A DNA stretch of 64,000 bases from CAWJAP01 sp963834365 (GCA_963834365.1 CAWIBS010000040.1:221470-285469); one strand, 5' to 3'. Counted from the stretch's first letter, positions 8,401-18,225 are shown. Numbers and translations: made by a program. Notes: generated by a model from the letters alone, not told the origin.

Positions 8401-10838
8401 CTATTCGTGACGCAGGGCGACCATGGGATCGACACTCGCCGCGCGCCGTGCCGGAAGGTAGCAGGCGAGGACGGCCACGAAGAGCAGCAGCGCTCCCACG
8501 CCGATCATCGTCGCGGGATCGGTCGGAGTCGTCTCGAAGAGCAGGGTCTGCAGCACGCGCGTCGCGACCAGCGATCCCATCAGACCGACGAGGATGCCGG
8601 CGCCCACCGGGATCGCCGCGCCGACGAGCACGAGACGCACCAGATCGAGCGTGGAAGCGCCCAGGGCGGCCCGCACGCCGAGCTCCTGCGTCCGCTGCGC
8701 CGTGACGTAGGACAGCACGCCGTAGATGCCGATCGCCGCGAGCAGCAAGGCCAGCCCGGCGAACAGCCCCAGCAGGAATGTGCGGAGCCGCGTCCCGCCG
8801 ACCGCCTCCGACTTGATCTCCTCGAGCGTCCGTACGTTGTCGAGCGCCTGGTTCTTGTTGATCTGCCACACGGCGGCCTGAACGGCTCTGGTGAACGTCG
8901 CCGGCTCGCCCCGGCCCTTCACCAGCAGGCTGACGCCGACGATGGGGCTCTGGGCGTAGGTCACGTAGATGCCCGCACTCGTGCTGTCGAGGCTGCCGAC
9001 CTTCTCGTCGGCGACCACGCCCACGACTTCCCACGGAATCTCCGGTCCGAGCTCGCGGCGGCCGGTGACGATCTGCTCGACGAAGACACGGCGGCCGACG
9101 GGATCCGCACCCCTGAGGAAACGCCGCGCGAACGTCTCGTTCACGACCGTGACCGGCGGACGCCCTGCGGCATCCGTCGCCGACAGCGTCCGGCCCCGCC
9201 GCAGTTGCATGCCGAGCGCGCCGAAGTAGTCCGGCGACACGATCTTGAAGTAGCACGGCTGGCGTCCGGCGCTGTCCGTGTTGGCCATCCCGTCGAGCCG
9301 GAACGGCATGCCGAATCCCCAGCCCTGCATCGGAAGCGCAGAGGTCATCGCCGCGTGCTGCACCCCCGGAACGGCCTTGACCTGGCCGATGACGCTGCTC
9401 GAGATACGTCGTCAGACGTGCGCCATCGACATCGCGCTCCATGATGAGCGGCAGGTTCATCGTGACGACGTTCGTCGAATCGAAGCCGAGGTTCACCTGC
9501 ATCAGCCGCTGGAAGCTCCGGATCAGGAGACCCGCGCCGACCAGCAGCACGAAGGCCAACGCCACTTCCGACACGACCAGCGCATGTCGCATCCAGCGCC
9601 GGCCGGCGCTGCCGGCTGCGCCTCGTCCACCTTCCTTCAGGACTTCCGATGGATCGCGCCGTGACGCCTGGAAGGCGGGCACCAGGCCGAACAGCATGCC
9701 CGTGAGGAGCGCCAGCGGGTCAGAAAGCTCACGACGCGCCAGTCCACGCCGACGACCGACTGCGCGGGGAGATAGAACTGCGGCAGCAGCGCGCCGAATC
9801 GCCGCGAAAGAGCCCGTAGCCCAGCGCAAGCCCGGCGGCCGCTCCCAGCAGCGAGAGCAGGAGGCTTTCCGTGAGGAGCTGGCGCACCAGCCGAAGACGA
9901 CCCGCGCCGAGCGCAGCGCGCAGGGCCATCTCGCGAGATGCGCAGCGTCGCACGCGCGAGCAGCAGGTTCGCCAGGTTTGCGCAGCCGATCATCAGCACG
10001 GCGCCAACCGCCGCCATCATCACCATGAGCGACAGGCGCAGGCTGGTCGCCGACGACGCGGTCCACGAGGCGATCGACCGTGGCGCCCCAGCCCTTCTTG
10101 ATGTCGGGGTACTGCTCGGCGATGCGGCCGGCGATGCCGCTCATCTCGGCCTGCGCCCGCTCGAGGCTCACGCCCGGCTTCAGCCGCGCGACGACGGACA
10201 GGTAGTGGAAGTTGCGCGACGACGCGAGCCCGATCGAGCGCGAAGCGGCACGCAGATCTCGGCCCACGCCCGATCGAACTCTCCGCCGCGGGCCAGAACG
10301 CCGATGACGGTGTAGTCATCACCATTCAACGTGATCGAACGGCCGACCACGCCGGCGATCGCCGCCGAACTGGCCGACCCAGAAGCGGTGGCTCAACACC
10401 ACGACGCGATCCGGCCGGGCCGGTCCTCGCCGGGCGCGAACGTCCGGCCCCTCGCGGCCTGCACGCCCAGCACGTCGAAGTACGCACGCTGAGACGCGTG
10501 CTGCCCGCGCCTGACGCGGCTCGCCGCGCCCGGTCAGGGTGAGCGAATCGCCGGTTCGGGCGGCCATCGCCCGGAACGAGGTCGCCTGAGACTGCCAGTC
10601 GAGGAAATTCAGCGCCGAGACGCCGTTGCGCAGCCCGCGCGGAGGCTTTTCCCAGATCTGGACGATCCGATCAGGCTTCGGGATAGGACAACGGCTTGAG
10701 CAGCAGGCCGTCCACGAAGCTGAAGATCGCGACGTTCGCGCCGAGGCCGAGCGCCAGCGTCAGCGTCGCAAAGATCGTGAACCCGGGATTCTTGAGGAAC
10801 GTGCGCCAGGCATATCGCAGGTCGGCCAACCACGCCAT
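8401..10838 (-). CDS. FtsX/MacB-type ABC transporter permease (orphan, duplicated type), multiply frameshifted
   Basis: Reads as one gene of about 810 codons, the usual size for the acidobacterial orphan permeases with two FtsX domains and a MacB-like periplasmic domain. Intact islands in order: MAWLADLRYAWRTFLKNPGF at the start (10838), a first transmembrane helix with LALGLGANVAIFSFVDGLLL, MacB core pieces, a central FtsX segment (LAFVLLVGAGLLIRSFQRLM), and an intact C-terminal 320 residues ending LPARRAASVDPMVALRHE. At least five frame changes are needed (near 10665, 10300, 10030, 9740, 9400). No ATPase gene flanks it, as is usual for this orphan class. Either a pseudogene or a region of poor consensus; the density of indels with no large deletion favours the latter. 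Confidence 0.75.
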
Positions 10839-10966
10839 CTCACCTCCAGCCGGACGCTGGTGGCTGCGGGCATCCGTTCTGCGTCGATCGGCTTCACATG
10901 AGACGGAGCGCAGCGCCGTGGCGTTGGTCCGAGCGCAGAAGCAGAGGTCACTCGTGTCGTAACCGT

Positions 10967-11386
10967 CTAGGCTCCGCTGCTGTCGTCCTGGTCGCCGGCG
11001 ATGCAAGCGGGGCACACGCCTTTGCCGTCCGCGACGTCGAGCACGCGCCAGCCAACTTGTTCAGTCGCGAGCCAGGAGCCATGGGACGCGAGAAATCCAC
11101 AGAGCACGCAGCGCACCACGGTCTGCCGGGTCCGCAGGGAAGGCGAGGTTGGCACCGGGCGAGAAGGCTCATCCGCCAGGCGCGGGCGCGAAAGCGGGGG
11201 CCCCTCGCTGCGCCGGAGCCTCTCGAGCTCCAGGTGCAGCAGCGTCATCTCGTGCACGAGACGGGATCGCTGCCGGTGAGTTTGCGGATCGACGCTGTCG
11301 AGCGCCGCGTATCGGCGTTGCAGCTGGAAGAACCTGTACAACAGCCGCTCGTGCTTCTCGGCTCGGTCCTCGTAGGACATGGACAC
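10967..11386 (-). CDS. Small protein with coiled-coil and C-terminal zinc knuckle (paralog 1)
   Basis: 139 residues. Residues 1-65 are charged, likely helical and coiled-coil (AEKHERLLYRFFQLQRRYAAL). A basic linker follows, then a compact C-terminal knuckle: CVLCGF, GWRVLDV, CPAC. The C-x2-C...GW...C-x2-C layout recurs in two further small genes on the same strand at 12.5-13.0 kb, so these look like paralogs. Probably binds one zinc. No known family recognised; function unknown. The start MSMSYEDR (11386) has a second ATG two codons later. Confidence 0.6.
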   Translation of the reverse strand: MSMSYEDRAEKHERLLYRFFQLQRRYAALDSVDPQTHRQRSRLVHEMTLLHLELERLRRSEGPPLSRPRLADEPSRPVPTSPSLRTRQTVVRCVLCGFLASHGSWLATEQVGWRVLDVADGKGVCPACIAGDQDDSSGA

Positions 11387-11513
11387 GCACCCGGCGTGTC
11401 GGCGGCAGTGGAGCGGATTGATTTTACCTGAGGCACAGTCGCAGCGTCACGTCGTGTCCGGAAGTCAGGTGGACTGACGCGAGGCGATGCGGAGAGGACC
11501 CCGCATCACCCGT

Positions 11514-11699
11514 CTATATCGTCGCGAGGACTGCACAGTCGCTATGTCCGTCCAGAACGAGACAGCTCAAGAGGCGACCGTCGAGTGTCTGCAAACTGAC
11601 GAGCTCATTCTCTTCGAGCGGCTCAGCCAGGTTGAGGACCTCGATGTACGACGGCACGCCGTTGAACCACACCGCGTGCGTGACATAGTCAACCATCAT
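11514..11699 (-). CDS. Small hypothetical protein
   Basis: About 61 residues if read from the double ATG at 11694-11699 (MMVDYVTHAVWFNGVPSYIE), or 76 residues from an ATG at 11744. The body alternates hydrophobic and acidic stretches (EVLNLAEPLEENELVSL) and ends GHSDCAVLATI. It looks protein-like, with balanced composition, unlike the arginine-rich shadow frames around it. No family recognised. The stretch 11745-11955 upstream holds no other gene I can support. Confidence 0.4.
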   Translation of the reverse strand: MMVDYVTHAVWFNGVPSYIEVLNLAEPLEENELVSLQTLDGRLLSCLVLDGHSDCAVLATI

Positions 11700-11955
11700 T
11701 TCCTCGGACTGTCTGCGAATCAATCGCCCTCGTTCGCGATTCATGCGCCCCCTCGGTCCTGGGCCATCCCACCGCCATTGAATCGCAAATCGCGATCCAC
11801 CGACAGCGGCCTCACCGCAATCGAGCCACGATGGACGAGGTGGTTCACGCGTCCGAGTCTGAGCCTCGACCTTGGACACCGCTGATCTTCGACGCGTCCG
11901 TTGACCGCGCGGCACCGCCCCAATCGCGTATGCGATACTCCCGCCGGCGCATCCC

Positions 11956-12465
11956 ATGAAGCTGATTCTGCCGGCGCTGACCTTCGTCTATGCGGTCATC
12001 GCGCTCGTGTTCGGGCTCGCGTCGATCTGCCTGCTCGTCCTGGCGGTGATGGCGTTGTGGGAGGCGTCTGTCCCCGGTCTTGCGGCCAACGGCAGCCGGG
12101 CGGCCAGGGCGATCGAGAGCATCGGGCTGTTGGCGGTCTCGCTGATGGCGTTGGAAATGTCGCAGACCGTGCTCGAAGAGGAGGTCGTGCGCCGGGTGCA
12201 CGTGAGCGCGCCGACGCGAGTGCGCCGCTACCTCTCCCGATTCCTCGTCGTCGTCGTGGTCGCACTCGCGATCGAGAGCCTCGTGGGCGTGGTGGACGCG
12301 CTGCACGGCAACGCGGCCGATCTCCCTCGCGCGGCAGCGGTGGCCGCGGCAGCGGCGGCGCTGCTGGCCGCATGGGGTGGCTTCATCCGCCTGAATCGCT
12401 CGGCCGAGGAGCTCGAGCCGGAGGGGCTCGGCGAGGCCAAGCAGGAGGACACCAAGGTGCAATGA
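11956..12465 (+). CDS. Four-helix integral membrane protein of unknown function
   Basis: 169 residues with four predicted membrane helices: 5-36, 52-72 (SIGLLAVSLMALEMSQTVLE), 95-115 (FLVVVVVALAIESLVGVVDA) and 125-145. The tail is acidic and cytoplasmic (AEELEPEGLGEAKQEDTKVQ). The layout, with a charged loop between helices 2 and 3, is similar to PsiE-like or GNAT-neighbour membrane proteins, but I see no diagnostic motif. A TATGCGATACT element 17 bases before the ATG could be an extended -10 box. Confidence 0.6.
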   Translation: MKLILPALTFVYAVIALVFGLASICLLVLAVMALWEASVPGLAANGSRAARAIESIGLLAVSLMALEMSQTVLEEEVVRRVHVSAPTRVRRYLSRFLVVVVVALAIESLVGVVDALHGNAADLPRAAAVAAAAAALLAAWGGFIRLNRSAEELEPEGLGEAKQEDTKVQ

Positions 12466-12491
12466 CGATCGGGCGGGCTACGGGTTCCGCC

Positions 12492-12710
12492 TCAGGCACG
12501 GCCAGCGCACTCGGCGCACAGCCCCACGTGGTTGGTGACGTCGATGTCCCGCCACCCCAATCCCTCGGCGGAAGACACCGAGAAGGCCACGAGGACGTAC
12601 TCGCACCCGCGGCAGCGGAGGCTCACGGACTTGTGAGTCATCGACTCGCCCGCAGTCTGGCCCTGAGAATCGAATCGAGACTGGTCCGCGCGACTTGTGT
12701 CCGTGCCCAT
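12492..12710 (-). CDS. Small zinc-knuckle protein (paralog 2)
   Basis: 72 residues from the ATG at 12710; an ATG at 12641 (MTHKSVSLRCRGC) would give 49. The only recognisable element is the knuckle CRGCEY, GWRDIDV, CAEC, matching the spacing of the neighbouring knuckle proteins at 10967-11386 and 12785-12973. Probably binds zinc; function unknown. It is followed by the stop of the membrane-protein gene on the other strand (convergent). Confidence 0.5.
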   Translation of the reverse strand: MGTDTSRADQSRFDSQGQTAGESMTHKSVSLRCRGCEYVLVAFSVSSAEGLGWRDIDVTNHVGLCAECAGRA

Positions 12711-12784
12711 GACGCCCCCCGGGTTCCGCACGGCTCTCTATTGCAAGCGGGCGGCCGTCGGCGGCGGAACACGGTGGGCTCGGA

Positions 12785-12973
12785 CTACGCAACACCCCGA
12801 TCGGCTGGCGCCTGCTCGCAGACACCGTCAACCCGGCAAGCCGGGCAGCACGGTTCGGCGTCCTGCTCTTCCTCGATAACGACGAATGTCCAGCCGCTCA
12901 TCAGGGCCACTTCGCGCGAGTCGATCGCCGCCACGAAGCCGCACTTGTGACAGGTCAGCATCAGCTTGCCCAT
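12785..12973 (-). CDS. Small zinc-knuckle protein (paralog 3)
   Basis: 62 residues, starting MGKLMLTCHKCGF with the first C-x2-C almost at the N-terminus. The second pair is in CCPAC. A central GWTFVVIEEEQDAEP corresponds to the GWRVLDV and GWRDIDV segments of the other two knuckle proteins. It is the minimal version of the fold and lies 75 bases upstream of paralog 2 on the same strand. Function unknown; single-zinc proteins of this size often act as protein-protein adaptors. Confidence 0.55.
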   Translation of the reverse strand: MGKLMLTCHKCGFVAAIDSREVALMSGWTFVVIEEEQDAEPCCPACRVDGVCEQAPADRGVA

Positions 12974-13126
12974 CGTCGGTCTCCTGCCGTTCCTGAGTCG
13001 GAGTCACCGTGGAGCATATACCAGCCGAATCGCGAGGAGATAGGCGTGAGCGTACGCCAGGTTCCAGGCATCATGCTCGACGTCGATCGCCGGGAGGCGT
13101 GAGGCCGACTCGTGCGGAGGTGTGAC

Positions 13127-13327
13127 ATGACTCGAGACAGCGACGTGACGTTCGTGAACGTGGCAATGGGACTGGTCATCTCGGGGGTCATCCGGATCGA
13201 CCCCGAGGATCCCAAGACGCTCGCGACACTTCGCGAGGCGACGCAGAAGGTGTGCGACGCGCTCTTTCCGAAGGAGCCGAACGGACCGCGTGTCGGATTC
13301 GGGTATCCGGATCTCGCGAACACGTGA
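13127..13327 (+). CDS. Small hypothetical protein
   Basis: 66 residues. A GGAGG ribosome-binding site at 13116-13120 sits six bases before the ATG at 13127 and decides this start over the in-frame GTG at 13112. The sequence is soluble and well mixed (VTFVNVAMGLVISGVIRIDP, then LREATQKVCDALFPKEPNG). No family recognised. Its stop TGA overlaps a GTG start of the outer-membrane protein gene by four bases, so the two may be coupled. Confidence 0.55.
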   Translation: MTRDSDVTFVNVAMGLVISGVIRIDPEDPKTLATLREATQKVCDALFPKEPNGPRVGFGYPDLANT

Positions 13328-14040
13328 TCGGGGCGACGTTCTCGCCCAAGTCCGACCCGCTCGAAGGAATGGCCGCAGCTGCTCGACCGAGCGACGCCGC
13401 CGCGAGTCCGGCACCCAGGACGCGGCTCAGCAGACCGTGGGTGCTGGCCGCGCTCGCCATCCTGCTGGTCGGTCGCCTGCCCGTGCCGGCGTCGGCACAG
13501 ACGATCGAGGTCGCACCCGTCGGCGGCTACCGTTTCGGCGGCGACCTCTTCGAGATCACGACCAGCCGTCCTCTCGATCTCGACGGCGCGCCGGTTGTTG
13601 GAGGCACCGTCAACGTCGAGATGTGGGACGGCCTCTGGTTCGAGACGCTGTTCACACATCAGCAGGCGCACATCGACATTCCTGGCGATGCGCTCGGTCC
13701 GCCTGCCCGCGTGCGCGCAGTCGTGGATCATTGGTTGGCCGGCGGCCGTCAGGAGTTCGGAGCGGGACGTGCGCGCCCCTTTCTTACGGGACTTGTGGGG
13801 CTCACGTATTACGGGGCGGAGGGCGACGGTGAGATCCGGTTCACAATCGGCGCCGGTGGGGGCGTCAAGCTGCTTCTCCAGCGCCGGCTCGCTCTCCGGT
13901 TCGACGGCCGGGTGTTCACGACCTTCGTGGACGTCGATGCGCACGCCGTGGCATGCGGACAGGGAACCTGTTTCGTCGGCCTCGACGTGAACGTCGTGTG
14001 GCAGGTCGAGTTCACCGCAGGCCTGGTCCTCGTCTTCTGA
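13324..14040 (+). CDS. Outer-membrane beta-barrel-like protein
   Basis: 238 residues from the GTG at 13324, which overlaps the preceding stop (GTGA); an ATG at 13369 would give 223. A signal peptide with core WVLAALAILLVGRLPVPA ends at ASAQ. The mature part is built of alternating short strands with aromatic ends (VAPVGGYRFGGDLFEI, WDGLWFETLFTHQQ, FTIGAGGGVKLLL) and terminates in a strand ending VLVF, with the C-terminal Phe typical of outer-membrane barrels. About 8 strands fit an OmpA/OmpW-size barrel. Function probably a porin-like or structural surface protein. Confidence 0.65.
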   Translation: MIGATFSPKSDPLEGMAAAARPSDAAASPAPRTRLSRPWVLAALAILLVGRLPVPASAQTIEVAPVGGYRFGGDLFEITTSRPLDLDGAPVVGGTVNVEMWDGLWFETLFTHQQAHIDIPGDALGPPARVRAVVDHWLAGGRQEFGAGRARPFLTGLVGLTYYGAEGDGEIRFTIGAGGGVKLLLQRRLALRFDGRVFTTFVDVDAHAVACGQGTCFVGLDVNVVWQVEFTAGLVLVF

Positions 14041-14156
14041 GCGCGGCACCAAGGTTCCACGACGACTCATCGAAGCGGCCGAGCCCGATGTAGCCTGACC
14101 GAGAGCGGTCACAGCCTTCTGGCGTCTCATGACCGACCCGGCTTTCCGAACGAGCC

Positions 14157-15119
14157 TCAGGACGCGACGGTGATTGTGCCGGGCACCGACTCGTTGTCCG
14201 CAGTGTCGACGGCGATGACCGCGATGTTGCTGGTGACACCGTATTCGATTTCGACTTGCGCGGTAGTCTGGCCAACTACGACAGACCGCAACTCACTGTT
14301 GACGTACACGTCGTAGCGGATGAGCGCCGGTGGGGCGAAATCGTCCGTCGAGGGAACCCATCTCACGATGAGGAGCGCACCATCGCTTTCTGCCGTGACG
14401 TCCATGGGTTGTGTCGGCGGCGTGTGGTCGTTGGGGTCACGGGGGTCGGTCGTCACGACAACGGGGTCGCTGACGGGCGACAGGTTCCCGTCAACGTCTC
14501 GCGCACGAACGGTGAACGTATATGTCGTCTCCTGGTTCAGCGGAAGACAACCCGTGGCCACCAGGACAGCGGCGCAGGTAAACGTGCCGGTTCTCGAATT
14601 CAGCGTGGAGACTGCCTGCCCGTCGATCGAGATCGTGTACCAGATCGTCGGGCCGTCGTCGGTGGACGACCAGGTGAGCGAGGCGTGCGTTGCCCCCACG
14701 TCCAGCACTGTCACGACAGGCTTCGTCGGCGCGGCGAGCTGCCCCGGCAGGGTGATTGTCACTGGGTTGCTGGACTGGGAAAGGTTCCCGGCCGCATCCC
14801 TGGCGTAGACGCGAAAGATGTAGGTCTTGCCCGACTGCAGACCCTCGAGCGTGTGGCTCGTCACCGTCTGACTCACCGTCACTGTCGTCCCTGCGCAGCA
14901 GATGACGTAGCTGAAGCTGCCCGAGTTGTCCGTGGAGGGCCCCCAGGCCAGCGTCACGCTGTGCGCTGTGGTCGCCGTGGCCACGAGGTTGGTCGGCGCG
15001 GTTGGTGCAATCCGATCTCGCGTCCGGAAGCCCTGGGCAGACAGGACGGACGAACCACACACCAGCGTGAGCACCAGGATCGACACTGCCGCCAACATCG
15101 ACGAAATCGCTCGTCTCAT
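14157..15119 (-). CDS. Exported protein with three fibronectin type III domains
   Basis: 320 residues. A signal peptide (MLAAVSILVLTLVCGSSVLS, cleavage near SAQ) is followed by three FN3 domains at about 38-130, 133-232 and 238-318. Each shows the usual start (PTAPTNLVATATTAHSVTLA, APTKPVVTVLDVGATHASLT, PPTQPMDVTAESDGALLIV) and the YxFRVxAxDxxGN strand. No catalytic domain or sorting signal follows, so it may be a binding or spacer protein. A sigma-54-type promoter lies 80 bases upstream. It converges with the outer-membrane barrel gene. Confidence 0.8.
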   Translation of the reverse strand: MRRAISSMLAAVSILVLTLVCGSSVLSAQGFRTRDRIAPTAPTNLVATATTAHSVTLAWGPSTDNSGSFSYVICCAGTTVTVSQTVTSHTLEGLQSGKTYIFRVYARDAAGNLSQSSNPVTITLPGQLAAPTKPVVTVLDVGATHASLTWSSTDDGPTIWYTISIDGQAVSTLNSRTGTFTCAAVLVATGCLPLNQETTYTFTVRARDVDGNLSPVSDPVVVTTDPRDPNDHTPPTQPMDVTAESDGALLIVRWVPSTDDFAPPALIRYDVYVNSELRSVVVGQTTAQVEIEYGVTSNIAVIAVDTADNESVPGTITVAS

Positions 15120-15198
15120 TGTGGTTTTCCTCGCGTCAGGACGTGGTTTCCCAATCGGCGGTGAATTGCCAGGGCGTCGTAACAGCCGTGCGCGAGTT

Positions 15199-15214
15199 GG
15201 CAATTAGTGTGCCG
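15199..15214 (-). promoter_or_regulatory. Sigma-54-type (-24/-12) promoter for the FN3 protein
   Basis: On the minus strand this reads CGGCACACTAATTGCC, matching TGGCACG-N4-TTGCW at GGCAC and TTGC with the GG-to-GC distance of exactly 10. It is 80 bases before the FN3 gene's ATG at 15119. The gap 15120-15379 holds no gene. Confidence 0.65.
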
Positions 15215-15379
15215 CGGCCGGTTGACGCAAGCGTGCCTCGTTTCAGCGTTTGCACGATGAGAGCATTTACTTCTCTCGACATGCCCTTACCCGCGCCGTA
15301 AGGAGTCGCGATGCGAACGTGAGCGAGTAATGACTGGATTGTGACGAGGTCGGGACGAACGTGCGAGGCCTTCTCGGAG

Positions 15380-17053
15380 CTACCGCCGCTGCTCGCGGAC
15401 GACATGCACGCGGTTTACCGGCAGGTTCGCGACCCGCTGCCGTATTCCGCTGGGCCACTGAATCTCGACCTCGGCTCGTGCCGCCTCGCCTACGCCGAAG
15501 TGGAGGCGGAGATCGTTCTGCGACAGATAACTGCCGCCGCTCCGCACTTCATCCATCTGAACGCGACCGTCGGCTCGCACGGTGACGTGCGCGCCGATCG
15601 CGCTTCGATTGGAGTGGATGCCCTCGAGCTCCAGAATGACCCAGCTGCCCCGGGGCTTGCGCTGCTGCTTGAACAGGCTGGGCGCCTCGTTCTGATTGTT
15701 GATGAGCACCTCGAGGCTGCCGTCATTGTCCATGTCTCCGAAGGCGGCGCCGCGAGCGGCATGCCGTTCGAGCAAGGCGGGTCCGGCCCGCTCGGAAACG
15801 TCTGCGAACGTCCCGCCCCCGAGGTTCCGGTACAGGATCGCGCGCTCGCGATACCGAATGTCGATCCCGAGTCCGTCGACCTCGGGATAGATGTGGCCGT
15901 TGACGAGCAGCAGGTCCTTCCAGCCATCGTGGTCGAAGTCGAAGAATCCGCAGCCCCATCCCACGAACCGTGTGTTGTGCGCCATGCCCGCGGCGGCAGT
16001 CACATCGTCGAACTGACCGTGGCCCCGATTCCGATAGAGGGTCTCCCGTTCGTCCGAGAAGTTCGTGCGAAAGATGTCCATCGTGCCATTGCCGTCGTAG
16101 TCGGCGGCGGTCACACCCATGCCCGACAGGGGTTTGCCGTTCGCGTCCAGCGCCGCACCTCTCAGCAGCGCATCCTCGCGAAACCGCCCCCCGCCCTCAT
16201 TGATGTACAGCAATGAAGGTGTCTGATCGCAGGCGACGTAGATATCGACACGGCCGTCGCCGTTGAAGTCACCGGTCACGACCCCGAGCGCGTAGTGAGC
16301 CTGTGACACCGCGACTCCCGAGGCCTCCGATACGTCCGTGAACGTGCCGTCGCCATTGTTGCGGTAGAGCAGGTTCCGATCGAATGGAAGACCGCGCGGG
16401 CCGCAGGTCACCGGCATGCCCCGGTAGTAGCAATACGGGTTGGCTCCTGGTCTGGGCGTGCTCTCGAAGTCGAACTGCAGGTAGTTCGCCACGAACAGGT
16501 CCAGGTCCGAATCGTTGTCGTAGTCGAGGAATGCACAGCCGGTGTTGTATCGAACCCTGTCCTGTCCAAGCCCGACGCGGGCCGTCATGTCTTCGAATCG
16601 TCGTCCCTGCAGATTGCGATAGAGGGCGTTCGGCCCCCACGCGGTGAGAAACAGGTCGGTGAATCCGTCGTTGTCGTAGTCGCCGGCGCACACCCCCTGC
16701 CCCCACCCCGATCGCAGGAGCCCGACGCGCTCGGTGACGTCGGTGAAGCGGCCGCGACCGGCATTGCGGTACAGGCGGTTGGAGGCCGACTCCAGTCCGG
16801 GCCGCGGCGGCCCCGAGACGACGAAGGCATCGAGCAGGTTGTCGGCGTCGAAGTCGATCCACGCCACTCCGCTGCCGGTGGTCTCGACGATGAACTCCTT
16901 GGAAGCGATGCCGCCGTTGGGCACGGCCACTCTCAGACCTGATTCAGCCGCGACGTTGCGGAAGTGCACCAGTGGAGCCTCGTCGGCCACTGTCGCTGCC
17001 ACGAGGGCGAGCCCCAGCAGGCTGCCGAGCAACGCCTGGCAGGCGCCCTTCAT
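15380..17053 (-). CDS. CRTAC1-like exported FG-GAP repeat protein with ASPIC/UnbV domain
   Basis: 557 residues. Signal peptide CQALLGSLLGLALVAATVA. The body consists of about seven FG-GAP/VCBS-type propeller blades, each with a calcium-loop motif: DFDADNLLD, DYDNDGFTD, DYDNDSDLD, DFNGDGRVD, DYDGNGTMD, DFDHDGWKD, DMDNDGSLE. A C-terminal ASPIC/UnbV domain follows (NRSAIGAHVTVRADGR, LHFGVGEAARAEVEIQWPSG). The ATG overlaps the stop of the upstream TPR gene (ATGA). Last gene of a tightly packed operon. Related proteins are extracellular beta-propellers of unsettled function, probably binding calcium and a partner protein or glycan. Confidence 0.88.
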   Translation of the reverse strand: MKGACQALLGSLLGLALVAATVADEAPLVHFRNVAAESGLRVAVPNGGIASKEFIVETTGSGVAWIDFDADNLLDAFVVSGPPRPGLESASNRLYRNAGRGRFTDVTERVGLLRSGWGQGVCAGDYDNDGFTDLFLTAWGPNALYRNLQGRRFEDMTARVGLGQDRVRYNTGCAFLDYDNDSDLDLFVANYLQFDFESTPRPGANPYCYYRGMPVTCGPRGLPFDRNLLYRNNGDGTFTDVSEASGVAVSQAHYALGVVTGDFNGDGRVDIYVACDQTPSLLYINEGGGRFREDALLRGAALDANGKPLSGMGVTAADYDGNGTMDIFRTNFSDERETLYRNRGHGQFDDVTAAAGMAHNTRFVGWGCGFFDFDHDGWKDLLLVNGHIYPEVDGLGIDIRYRERAILYRNLGGGTFADVSERAGPALLERHAARGAAFGDMDNDGSLEVLINNQNEAPSLFKQQRKPRGSWVILELEGIHSNRSAIGAHVTVRADGRVQMDEVRSGGSYLSQNDLRLHFGVGEAARAEVEIQWPSGIRQRVANLPVNRVHVVREQRR

Positions 17054-18225
17054 TGTTTGGGTTTCTCTCCGAGCCTCTTCAAGAAGTCCGTGAACTCTCC
17101 GGCCGGAGCCTTCTCGAGCCGTTCGAGGATCTCCTTCTGGCGCGCTGCCGCATCTGTCATTCCGGCATTGCGGTAGGCGATCATCAGCGAGTAGTGGGCG
17201 CCCTCGCTCGAAGGCCACAGTCGGACGGCTCTCTCCAGGAGCGGGATCGCCTGGTCGGGCTGCTGCGCATCGAGGCGCACCTTGCCCAGCCCGAGAAGGG
17301 CTTCGGGGAAATCGGGGTTCAGCGCCAGCGCTCTCTCGAAGCGCGACGTCGCCTCCCGCGGATTCTGCCTTGCGATCGCGATCTGGCCCAGTTGGTACTC
17401 GGCGATCGCATCCGAGGGGTTGAGCTTCAGCTCTTCCTCGAACTCCCGCGCGGCATCCTCGAGCGCCTTCGGCGCGTTCGACTCCATGAGGATCGCGCGG
17501 CCCAGTCGAAAGTGGAGGTCGATGGCGCTCGGCCTCTTCGCAATCGCCTTGCGATATTCGACGATCGCCTCCGCGTATCGCCCCTGAATCTCGAAGATCT
17601 CGGCCGAGATCTGATTCACACGGTACGACGAAGGCGTTTGCTGGAACATCCGATCGACGGCATCGTTCCACCCTTTCATGTGCAGCTTTGCCGTCTGGAA
17701 CAGCACGTCCTCGTCGCCCGGATACGTCCGGGCCAGGCGGGCCAGCGTCAGCGTGGCCTCGGGAACACGCCCGCCAGTGAGGTCGCACTGCGTCAGCGCC
17801 AGACCCGCGAGACGATGAGGATCAGAGGGAGGCTGGCGCTCGAAGAACACGCTCAAGTCGTCGCGGGCGCGCTCGCAGCCCGAGGTTGCCGCGATGGCGA
17901 GCGCCAGGAACAGACGGGCGATGGGCTCCTCACGTTGCGCCACCGCCCGGCTGAGCGTCTCGCGCGCGTCGGCGTATTTGCCTCGATGAAACTCCACGAT
18001 GCCTTTCAGCACCTGGTGGGCGGGATCGGTCGCGAGGAGCGCCTCGGCCGTCGAATAGTCGCCGCGCTCGATCGCCTTCAGGGCATCATCGACAGCGGTC
18101 TGCGCCGTGCCCGCCATACCGGAGACCTCCGGCATGAATAGCAGCGCGATGAGCAGAATGCCTGTGCGAACAAACGCGTTGCCCGGTCGACCACGCAGCG
18201 GAGGCGGGACCTCAATGACCGGCAT
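17050..18225 (-). CDS. Exported tetratricopeptide repeat protein
   Basis: 391 residues. A hydrophobic segment near residues 20-38 (TGILLIALLFMPEVSGMAG) acts as signal peptide or anchor after an 18-residue leader. The rest is TPR helical repeats, clearest at RGDYSTAEALLATDP, QGRYAEAIVEYRKAIAKRP, REATSRFERALALNPDFPEA and PDQAIPLLERAVRLWP. The start overlaps the 3' end of the 95-residue gene by 14 bases and the stop overlaps the CRTAC1 start, so translation is coupled along the operon. Likely a scaffold for the FG-GAP proteins beside it. Confidence 0.85.
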   Translation of the reverse strand: MPVIEVPPPLRGRPGNAFVRTGILLIALLFMPEVSGMAGTAQTAVDDALKAIERGDYSTAEALLATDPAHQVLKGIVEFHRGKYADARETLSRAVAQREEPIARLFLALAIAATSGCERARDDLSVFFERQPPSDPHRLAGLALTQCDLTGGRVPEATLTLARLARTYPGDEDVLFQTAKLHMKGWNDAVDRMFQQTPSSYRVNQISAEIFEIQGRYAEAIVEYRKAIAKRPSAIDLHFRLGRAILMESNAPKALEDAAREFEEELKLNPSDAIAEYQLGQIAIARQNPREATSRFERALALNPDFPEALLGLGKVRLDAQQPDQAIPLLERAVRLWPSSEGAHYSLMIAYRNAGMTDAAARQKEILERLEKAPAGEFTDFLKRLGEKPKQ

